Assembly: GCA_003506635.1 (NCBI GenBank)
Contig: DNZB01000001.1
Location: forward strand, 1 to 5,220
Length of the DNA: 5,220 bases
From: Parvularcula sp.
Lineage (GTDB): Bacteria; Pseudomonadota; Alphaproteobacteria; Caulobacterales; Parvularculaceae
Direction: 5' to 3'
The notes beneath the pieces are model-generated. The model was given only the letters and a program-made list of their open reading frames with translations. It did no database searches and had not been told where the DNA came from. Positions 1-4,891 of the stretch are shown piece after piece. Position 1 is the stretch's first letter; each line of letters starts with the position of its first letter. Both the position numbers and the translations under genes were made by a program.

Positions 1-738
1 CCGCGCGACCGACAAAAACCCGCCCTCGACGGCGCGCAGGCGCCAGGCAAGGCGCGCCCGCCTTTCGCCCGGCCCCTGCGGCGCGGCGAGGTCATAAAGC
101 CGCCGCGGCCATTCGCCATAGGCGTCGATCAGCTTTTCCGCGCGCCCGCCGCCCTCGGCGCGCAGCTCGGCGCGGTAGGAGGCGTTCATCGCAGCAAGCC
201 AGACGGCGCGCCAGTCGCCGCCGGGCGCAAGGCCCCTGGCGCGGCCCAAAAAGGTTTCAGCCGCCGCGCCGACCGCGCCGGTCATGCGCGCGCGCAGCGA
301 AGCGGGGCACGCGACAAGCCGCATCGGCTGGGCGAAGCGCGCCCAGAAATAGGAATGGAAGGTCCGCCTGCTGACGAACCGCTCAAGCGCCGGGACGGAA
401 AGCAGCGCGTATTTCGCGCGCAGCGACCCGAGCGGGGTTTCGGCCTCGAGGTAATAGACGTTGGGCGCCAGCGCCCTGGCCGCGAAGCGTTCGGCGCGAT
501 TTCCGATCGCGCTCTCGTAATCGGGCGCGATCACGTAAAAATCAAAAAGGATCGCCGCCGGGTCCTCGCTCGCGCTGACGCTGATGCCGGAACCGTAAAG
601 AAAAATCGCGGCGCCCGGATAACGCGCGCTCAAAACCGCCGCGAGCGCCGCAGCCGGCGCCGGCGCCGGGATCGAAAGCACGCTGTCGATATAAGCGAAG
701 AGCGCGCCGCGCCGGTCAGATGAGGAAGCCGGCGTCAT
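1..738 (-). CDS. Tam41-like phosphatidate cytidylyltransferase (CDP-diacylglycerol synthase), C-terminus outside window
   Basis: The frame is open from an ATG at 738 to the left edge (246 residues seen). Residues 47-66 hold LYGSG followed, 15 residues on, by an Asp in the strand FDFYVIAPDYE (65-75). This matches the YGSG...DF.(6)D nucleotidyltransferase core of mitochondrial Tam41, the soluble enzyme that makes CDP-diacylglycerol from phosphatidate and CTP. Later blocks also line up in order with Tam41 as I remember it: NVYY (93-96), KYALLS (109-114), the segment SYFWARFAQPMRLV (129-142) where Tam41 has a 'GRLQKPV' block, an SYR segment (187-189) and a LYDL segment (214-217). There is no transmembrane helix, unlike the unrelated membrane enzyme CdsA. 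The start lies inside the end of the upstream lipid-kinase gene (23-base overlap), which suggests translational coupling; no strong Shine-Dalgarno is visible. The Ala/Pro-rich stretch at 24-35 looks like a linker. The family call rests on remembered motifs, not an alignment; the alternative is an unassigned nucleotidyltransferase-fold protein. Confidence 0.68.
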   Translation of the reverse strand, partial: MTPASSSDRRGALFAYIDSVLSIPAPAPAAALAAVLSARYPGAAIFLYGSGISVSASEDPAAILFDFYVIAPDYESAIGNRAERFAARALAPNVYYLEAETPLGSLRAKYALLSVPALERFVSRRTFHSYFWARFAQPMRLVACPASLRARMTGAVGAAAETFLGRARGLAPGGDWRAVWLAAMNASYRAELRAEGGGRAEKLIDAYGEWPRRLYDLAAPQGPGERRARLAWRLRAVEGGFLSVAR

Positions 739-1660
739 GCGTCGTTTCGATGCTCATCCGCTCGCCCGGCGCGACATCGAACATTTCCCCGTCGAAGACA
801 ATCGTGCCGTCGAAATCCGCGTCGAGCGCGTTCGTGCGCCAGCTTTCATAGCCGGCCGCGCGGAACCACGGCGCCGACCGGCCGCGCAAGGCGGCAGGCG
901 CGGCGGCGAGCATGCGCTGCGCGGGAAAGCCGATCGTCGTCACGGCGAGCCCGCCCTCGCCCTCGCCCCAGAATGGATAGACGCCGAGCACCAGCGTTTT
1001 CAGCGTCGTCATCAACGCCAGGGTCAGCGGCCGGCGTCCCGCGAAGGGCGCCCCTTCGGACGCGATCTCGGCGACGAGCGGGGGGGCCGGCTGTTTCTCG
1101 CCGAAGGCGGCGTTCAAGATCGCCCCGCCGATGGTGAGCCCCATCGCGAGCGAGCGCGCGGCGCCCTTCGCCTGAATCTCCGTGCGGCTGAATTTCACCG
1201 CGGAGGTGAAGGCGCCCGCGCCGAGGAAAAAGCCGTAGACCGGCTCGCGCTCGCCGATCGACATGCCCATCAGCGGGCGGCGCACGCGCTTCACCTGCCC
1301 GCGCGTGCGGCGGAAAAGAAAGCGGTCAAGCGAATCGACGGGCGAGCCCTGAAGGCCGCAATCGGCGGCGATGACATTGGTCATGCCGCACGGAACGGCG
1401 ACATAATCCGGGGACCGATCGAAGCGGCGGCGATTGATCGCGTCGGTCACTGCCGCCTGAATGGTTCCATCCCCGCCCGCGACGACGACCGTATCGACGC
1501 GCGCGCGGTTGAATTCCGACAGCGTGCGGTCAAGGCCGTCGATGCCGTTCAGCACATGCGCGCGCACCGACGGGAACTGCTTTGCAACATGAACAAGATC
1601 GCCGAGGATCGACCGGACGCGATTCGAGCGTTCGTTGATGATAAGGCCGATCGCCGCCAT
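716..1660 (-). CDS. Diacylglycerol kinase family lipid kinase
   Basis: A 314-residue protein, the usual length for bacterial DgkB/YegS-type kinases, which phosphorylate diacylglycerol or a similar lipid with ATP at the membrane face. The N-terminal Rossmann-like catalytic domain begins at once (GLIINERS, 5-12). It carries the family hallmark GGDGT at 62-66 and a second nucleotide-loop motif at 90-95 (PCGMTN, where many relatives have GTGN or GTxN). The beta-sandwich second domain starts near LGAGAFTSAV (146-155) and ends with DGTIVFDGE (284-292), the C-terminal acidic element typical of the family. I chose the ATG at 1660. The frame stays open upstream to a GTG at 1801, but those 47 extra residues are Arg/Ser/Gly-rich, precede the first strand and would cover the divergent control region. 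The stop overlaps the start of the Tam41-like gene by 23 bases, so phosphatidate made here could feed that enzyme. The exact lipid substrate is not visible; ceramide, sphingoid-base or acylglycerol kinase activity is possible. Confidence 0.88.
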   Translation of the reverse strand: MAAIGLIINERSNRVRSILGDLVHVAKQFPSVRAHVLNGIDGLDRTLSEFNRARVDTVVVAGGDGTIQAAVTDAINRRRFDRSPDYVAVPCGMTNVIAADCGLQGSPVDSLDRFLFRRTRGQVKRVRRPLMGMSIGEREPVYGFFLGAGAFTSAVKFSRTEIQAKGAARSLAMGLTIGGAILNAAFGEKQPAPPLVAEIASEGAPFAGRRPLTLALMTTLKTLVLGVYPFWGEGEGGLAVTTIGFPAQRMLAAAPAALRGRSAPWFRAAGYESWRTNALDADFDGTIVFDGEMFDVAPGERMSIETTHDAGFLI

Positions 1661-1837
1661 GTGTCGCTTGGGCTCGCTTGTTGAACGCCGGGGGAATCGC
1701 GAAAAGGCGCAAAGTGGACGCGCTGTCGCGGCGGCCCAGGCTCCGGACTTTCCACGGCCGCCCCGGCCGCTTACTTCATAGAACTGCAATCTAGAATACA
1801 CATAACCGTCATAAAAGATCGAGCCGGGCGCACGATG

Positions 1838-1856
1838 TCCTACAGATTCCTACAGA
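1838..1856. repeat. Tandem 9-base direct repeat with 10-base period
   Basis: TCCTACAGA occurs at 1838-1846 and again at 1848-1856, separated by a single T. The spacing is about one helical turn, so the same DNA face would be presented twice. It sits directly upstream of the Shine-Dalgarno of the metallophosphoesterase gene, within its probable leader or promoter. A GATTC site (1845-1849) spans the junction of the two copies. This could be an operator for a dimeric regulator or a chance duplication; no known box is recognised. Confidence 0.45.
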
Positions 1857-1860
1857 GCCG

Positions 1861-1867
1861 GAAGGGA
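1861..1867 (+). promoter_or_regulatory. Ribosome binding site of the metallophosphoesterase gene
   Basis: The purine run GAAGGGA lies 8 bases before the ATG at 1876. A second ATG follows immediately (1879) with 11-base spacing. Spacing favours the first, although either would give nearly the same protein. Confidence 0.6.
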
Positions 1868-1875
1868 AAGCGCGC

Positions 1876-2793
1876 ATGATGCGCCTTGCGCATCTGACCG
1901 ACCTGCATTTCCCGATCGAGGGCGCCCCGGCGGCCGACGCGCTTATGTCCAAGCGGGCGCTCGGCTACCTTTCCTGGCGGCGCAAGCGCCGCTTCCGGCA
2001 TCAGGCGGGCGCGCTCGGGGCGATCCTCGAGGATTGCCGCCTTAACGCGCCGGACCTCGCCGTCATCACCGGGGATGTGACGAATATCGCCCTGCCGTCG
2101 GAATTTGAAACGGCCGCCCGCGAATTGCGCGGGGGCGTCGACGCCGCGCGCACTGTGTTCACGCCCGGCAACCACGACGCCTATGTCGCCGCGCCGTGGG
2201 CGAGCGGACTGGGGCGCCTCGCCTTCCTGATGCGCGGGGAACGCGACGGTGAATCCGGCGCGCGCGAAGCGCAAGGCCCGGACGATTTTCCCTTTGTCCG
2301 GCGTACGGGCGGCGTCGCCGTCATCCTCGCCAACTCATCGCCGCCGACCGCGCCGGGACTCGCGACCGGGCGCCTTGGCGAGGCGCAGCTTCGCCGCCTC
2401 AAGACCGAACTCCTGGCCGCCAGAGCGCGGGACGAGGCGCGCGTCGTCGCGCTTCACCACCCGGTGACGGCGGGCGCCGTGTCGTGGCGCAAAGCGCTCA
2501 GCGACGCCGGGGACCTTCGCGCGCTGCTCGCCGAAACCGGCGCCGAGCTTGTCCTGCATGGCCATTTGCACCGATCGCTGTGGGACAGCGTCGAAACGCC
2601 GGACGGACCGCGCCCGGTCGCCGGCGGGGCCTCCGCCTCGCACCCTTCCGCGCACGGAGAGTATCGCCCGGCGCGCTACACTCTCTTCGCTTTTGAGCGC
2701 GACGGCGCGCGCTGGCGCATCACCGCCGACGTGCGCGAGCTTGACCCGGAGACCGGGCGCGTCGAAACCGCCGAACGCCGCCAGTTGCTGTAG
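1876..2793 (+). CDS. Calcineurin-like metallophosphoesterase
   Basis: A 305-residue protein with the full set of metallophosphoesterase metal-ligand motifs in order: DLH (D9, H11), GD at 66-67, GNHD at 98-101, the HH pair at 194-195 and GHLH at 229-232. These bind a dinuclear metal centre and hydrolyse phosphomonoesters or phosphodiesters. The order and spacing resemble the class III (CpdA/GpdQ-like) group, but the substrate cannot be read from the sequence. The basic insert after the first motif (SKRALGYLSWRRKRRFRH, 25-42) is, from memory, common in alphaproteobacterial relatives and could favour an acidic or membrane-surface substrate. No signal peptide or membrane helix is visible, so it is probably cytoplasmic. 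It is the first gene of a tight pair: the nucleotidyltransferase gene starts 4 bases after its stop. Given the lipid kinase and Tam41-like genes across the divergent region, a lipid or head-group phosphate substrate is a reasonable guess, but 3',5'-cyclic-nucleotide phosphodiesterase activity is not excluded. Confidence 0.9.
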   Translation: MMRLAHLTDLHFPIEGAPAADALMSKRALGYLSWRRKRRFRHQAGALGAILEDCRLNAPDLAVITGDVTNIALPSEFETAARELRGGVDAARTVFTPGNHDAYVAAPWASGLGRLAFLMRGERDGESGAREAQGPDDFPFVRRTGGVAVILANSSPPTAPGLATGRLGEAQLRRLKTELLAARARDEARVVALHHPVTAGAVSWRKALSDAGDLRALLAETGAELVLHGHLHRSLWDSVETPDGPRPVAGGASASHPSAHGEYRPARYTLFAFERDGARWRITADVRELDPETGRVETAERRQLL

Positions 2794-2797
2794 GCTG

Positions 2798-3598
2798 ATG
2801 TCCTCTCCGCCAGTCTCCCCCGCTGATATCCGGATCGACGCGCTTGTCCTTGCCGGGCGCCGCGCGGGCGAGACCGATCCGCTCGCCGGGGTTGAAAATG
2901 TTCCGCACAAGGCGCTGCTCGTCGCCGGCGGCAAGCCGCTGATCCGCCGCGTCGTCGAGGCGCTGACGGGGTCAGGCCGCATCGACCGCATAAGGATCGC
3001 CGCGCCGCAAGACGTGCGCGAGGCGATCGGCGCGGCGCTCGCCGGCCTTGAGGGATGGGACTTCACGGAGGTCGCCGGTTCGCCCGCCTCGACCGCGCTC
3101 GCCCATCTCGGCGCCGCAGCGCCGGAGCGCGGGCTGCTGCTTACGACATGCGATCACGCGCTTCTTTCCGCCGGCATGGTGCGGCTGTTTCTCGACGAGG
3201 CGAGGGCGTCGGCCGCCGCCGCGGCCTGCGTCGAGCGCACGATCTATGAGCAGCGCTTTCCGGGATCGAAGCGGACCTTCATCAGGCTCAAGGATTTCAG
3301 CTTCTCCGGCGCCAACCTCTTCTGGTTCGCCGGGGCGCGCGCCAAAGGGCTCGCCGATTTCTGGCGCGGGCTTGAGGCGAACCGCAAGCGCCCGCTCAAA
3401 ATGGCGCAAGCGATCGGCGTCTTCACCGCGCTTTCCTATCTCGCCGGATCGATGACGAAGCCGGCGCTTGAAAAGACCATCCGGCGCCGGACCAAAGTCG
3501 ACGTGCGGCTCATCCCGCTGCCGAACGCCGAGGCCGCGATCGACGTCGACAAGCCGCAGGATCTCGAACTCGTCCGCAAGATCCTCGCGCTCGACTGA
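2798..3598 (+). CDS. MobA-like NTP transferase domain protein, substrate unknown
   Basis: A 266-residue single-domain nucleotidyltransferase. The N-terminal strand and loop LVLAGRRAGETDPLA (16-30) and then HKALLVAGGKPLI (37-49) correspond to the nucleotide-binding loop and Lys/GKP element of sugar-nucleotide pyrophosphorylases and MobA. The glycine loop is atypical, as in a group of alphaproteobacterial paralogues I recall with LAG-x-R...DPLA. D119 in TTCDH is the likely metal-binding Asp, FSGANLF (168-174) a likely substrate strand, and IDVDKPQDL (248-256) the C-terminal acidic element. The frame extends upstream inside the phosphoesterase gene, but homology begins after the ATG at 2798, which is 4 bases beyond the upstream stop. 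There is no clear Shine-Dalgarno, so translation probably depends on coupling. It transfers a nucleotide (CTP, GTP or similar) to a phosphorylated acceptor by family analogy; nothing marks it as the molybdenum-cofactor enzyme MobA itself. A role in activating a lipid head group would fit the neighbours but is inference. Confidence 0.8.
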   Translation: MSSPPVSPADIRIDALVLAGRRAGETDPLAGVENVPHKALLVAGGKPLIRRVVEALTGSGRIDRIRIAAPQDVREAIGAALAGLEGWDFTEVAGSPASTALAHLGAAAPERGLLLTTCDHALLSAGMVRLFLDEARASAAAAACVERTIYEQRFPGSKRTFIRLKDFSFSGANLFWFAGARAKGLADFWRGLEANRKRPLKMAQAIGVFTALSYLAGSMTKPALEKTIRRRTKVDVRLIPLPNAEAAIDVDKPQDLELVRKILALD

Positions 3599-3608
3599 GA
3601 GCCGCGCA

Positions 3609-4067
3609 TCAGCGCCGCGCGCGGAAGAACGCCCGCAGCAAGGCGCCCGATTCCTCCGCATAGGGACCTTTGACGATCTCGGGCTTCGCGTGGCAGGTCG
3701 GCTGCTCGAAGAATTTCGGGCCGTGAAAGACCGCGCCCCCCTTCGGATCCTGCGCGCCGATGACAAGCCGGGCGATGCGGGCGTGGCTGATCGCGCCGGC
3801 GCACATCGCGCAAGGCTCAAGCGTCACATAAAGCGTCGCCCCGGCGAGACGGTAATTGCCGAGCTTGCCCGCGGCGGCGCGCAGCGCGAGAATTTCCGCG
3901 TGCGCGGTCGGATCGCTGGAGCCGATCGGCGCGTTGCCGGCTTCGGCCAGCACCTCGCCATCGGCGCTGACGACGACCGCGCCGACCGGCGCCTCGCCAT
4001 CCTCGGCGGCGCGCCGCGCCGCATCGAGCGCGCGCGCCATCATCAGTTCGTCAAGGGCCCCAGTCAT
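3609..4067 (-). CDS. tadA: tRNA-specific adenosine deaminase TadA
   Basis: A 152-residue protein of normal TadA length. It converts adenosine 34 to inosine in the anticodon wobble position (tRNA-Arg ACG in bacteria). The zinc-dependent deaminase signature is complete: HAE at 56-58 (zinc ligand H56, proton shuttle E58) and PCAMC at 85-89 (zinc ligands C86 and C89). N45 in AGN and D107 in GAQDPKGGA sit where E. coli TadA has its substrate-contacting Asn and Asp, which favours tRNA deaminase over cytosine or guanine deaminase. The start ATG at 4067 has a good AGAAGG seven bases upstream. It lies 11 bases downstream of the methyltransferase stop on the same strand, so it is probably the second gene of that operon. 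Its 3' end is 10 bases from the convergent nucleotidyltransferase gene. Confidence 0.96.
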   Translation of the reverse strand: MTGALDELMMARALDAARRAAEDGEAPVGAVVVSADGEVLAEAGNAPIGSSDPTAHAEILALRAAAGKLGNYRLAGATLYVTLEPCAMCAGAISHARIARLVIGAQDPKGGAVFHGPKFFEQPTCHAKPEIVKGPYAEESGALLRAFFRARR

Positions 4068-4074
4068 CGGCGCG

Positions 4075-4080
4075 CCTTCT
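4075..4080 (-). promoter_or_regulatory. Ribosome binding site of tadA, overlapping the upstream stop codon
   Basis: AGAAGG on the minus strand, 7 bases before the tadA ATG. It shares bases 4079-4080 with the TAG stop (4079-4081) of the methyltransferase gene, so ribosomes finishing that gene would sit on the tadA initiation site. This suggests coupled translation and fixes the tadA start. Confidence 0.75.
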
Positions 4081-4825
4081 ACGCCGCGCGGCTTGTCTCC
4101 GCCAGCGCCGGCTTTTCGGCGAGACAGAAGGCCGTGACGCCCGCGATCTTGTTGAACGGGAACAGCGCGGCGCGTTCGAGGTCGTGAATGGCGACGAGTG
4201 AACGGTTAAGCCAGCCGGGCGCCGCCTTGAGGGCGCTGGCGTTCGCGTCCTTTTCGCCTTTCATCGCACGGTCGGCGAGGCGCAGCGCCGCGACCGCCGG
4301 GAACAAGGCGCCGAAAAAATAGCGCGTCGAGAGCGGCTTCAATCCCGCCGCGACCACCGCCTGTTGCAGCGTTTCAAGCGTATAGCGCCGCCGGTGTTCG
4401 AGAAAATCGTCATGCGAGGACCACAGGAAATTGAACGCCGGCACGGAGATGACGAAGCGCGCGCCCGCGGGTGCGAGCGCGGCGTAGTCCGCGATGAGCG
4501 CGACGTCGTCATCGACATGCTCGATGACGTCGATCATCAAGACGAGCGAGGCGTCGGTCTCGGCGACCGAGCGGACATAGCGGACGCGCCCCGTCGAGGC
4601 CGTTTTCATCTGCGCGTCGGTGTAGTTCGGATCGACGCAAGTGGCGCGTTCGGCGACCCCTTCCGTCGTCAGCATCCGCGAAAAGACGCCCGAGCCCGCG
4701 CCGACGTCAAGGACCGCGCGGTGATGGTCTTCGCCGATCAGCGCACGGATCGCGCGTCCCTTCGAGATATAATACCAGTGCGACGCGGGGTCGCCGCCGA
4801 TCGCGCGCTCTTCCTTGAGATCCAT
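4079..4825 (-). CDS. Class I SAM-dependent methyltransferase, substrate unknown
   Basis: A 248-residue Rossmann-fold methyltransferase. Motif I is VLDVGAGSG (38-46), the acidic residue ending strand 2 is D65 (CVDP), and motif IV-like MIDVIEHVDDD spans 97-107. The N-terminal HWYYISKGR (16-24) and the segment SVPAFNFLWSSHDDFLEHRRRY (127-148) resemble UbiG/COG2227-like enzymes often found beside glycan or lipid-linked glycan genes. The latter block is followed by a moderately hydrophobic stretch (170-182) that may touch the membrane. I chose ATG at 4825 (MDLKEE...); a TTG at 4840 would add five residues without support. The Shine-Dalgarno is weak. It is the first gene of a probable operon with tadA, with a CtrA-type box 50-65 bases upstream. 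In relatives I recall, tadA is directly divergent from the pseudouridine synthase gene, so this gene looks like an insertion or lineage-specific neighbour. The methyl acceptor cannot be inferred; RNA modification is suggested only by position. Confidence 0.85.
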   Translation of the reverse strand: MDLKEERAIGGDPASHWYYISKGRAIRALIGEDHHRAVLDVGAGSGVFSRMLTTEGVAERATCVDPNYTDAQMKTASTGRVRYVRSVAETDASLVLMIDVIEHVDDDVALIADYAALAPAGARFVISVPAFNFLWSSHDDFLEHRRRYTLETLQQAVVAAGLKPLSTRYFFGALFPAVAALRLADRAMKGEKDANASALKAAPGWLNRSLVAIHDLERAALFPFNKIAGVTAFCLAEKPALAETSRAA

Positions 4826-4891
4826 GCCCACACTCGACAAACCGGAGTCGGGCGGAGCATATGGCGCGCTTCTGTTAAGGACGGTTTAACC
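4826..4891. promoter_or_regulatory. Divergent promoter region of the methyltransferase-tadA operon and the pseudouridine synthase gene
   Basis: These 66 bases lie between divergent start codons. They hold a CtrA-type box (4875-4890), a GAGTC (GANTC) site at 4845-4849 and CATATG at 4858-4863. If CATATG serves as the -10 of the leftward promoter, a 17-base spacer puts its -35 at about 4881-4886, inside the CtrA-type box; that is the usual geometry of CtrA-activated promoters. For the rightward gene the Shine-Dalgarno-like AAGGA (4877-4881) overlaps the same box. Confidence 0.55.
4875..4890. promoter_or_regulatory. CtrA-type binding site TTAA-N7-TTAAC
   Basis: TTAA (4875-4878), seven bases, then TTAAC (4886-4890) is an exact match to the consensus of CtrA, the alphaproteobacterial cell-cycle response regulator. 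With the G at 4874 it is an inverted repeat (GTTAA/TTAAC), so it reads the same on both strands. Such an AT-only spaced pair is rare in DNA this G+C-rich. Binding has not been shown; the site ends one base before the ATG of the rightward gene. Confidence 0.6.

Larger units (their letters stand above)
1661..1875. promoter_or_regulatory. Divergent control region between lipid kinase and metallophosphoesterase genes
   Basis: These 215 bases separate the starts of two divergent genes and should hold both promoters. Bases 1771-1818 form an island of about 69% A+T in a window that is about one-third A+T; this is the likely melting or promoter zone. I could not assign convincing -35/-10 pairs in either direction: TAGAAT (1792-1797, plus strand) and TATTCT on the minus strand lack good partners at 17 bases. 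Two GANTC sites (1694-1698 and 1845-1849) and a tandem 9-base repeat lie here. The minus-strand frame is open through most of it, but the encoded residues look untranslated. Confidence 0.5.

Noticed and set aside
653..669. GCCGGC/GCGCCG-rich tandem run
   Set aside because: It encodes the Ala-Pro linker of the Tam41-like protein and is explained by codon bias, not by a repeat element.
355..723. Open frame on the plus strand opposite the Tam41-like gene
   Set aside because: Highly basic, low-complexity product with no domain; the minus strand carries coherent nucleotidyltransferase motifs.
737..1684. Long open frame (315 codons) on the plus strand opposite the lipid kinase gene
   Set aside because: Its product is very Arg/Ala/Gly-rich with no recognisable motif, while the opposite strand encodes a clear GGDGT kinase. 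Long antisense frames are common in G+C-rich genomes.
2335..3066. Minus-strand open frame across the phosphoesterase-nucleotidyltransferase junction
   Set aside because: It overlaps two motif-complete genes on the other strand and has shadow composition.
3602..3624. Possible hairpin CCGCGC/GCGCGG between the convergent genes, considered as a terminator
   Set aside because: Only six pairs with an 11-base loop, no T-run on either side, and partly inside the tadA coding sequence. Such arms arise easily in this composition.
2972..3820. Minus-strand open frame of 282 codons spanning the nucleotidyltransferase gene and part of tadA
   Set aside because: It conflicts with the correct tadA frame and shows no family signature.
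3468..4187. Plus-strand open frame opposite tadA
   Set aside because: Antisense shadow of tadA, whose HAE and PCAMC motifs fix the coding strand.
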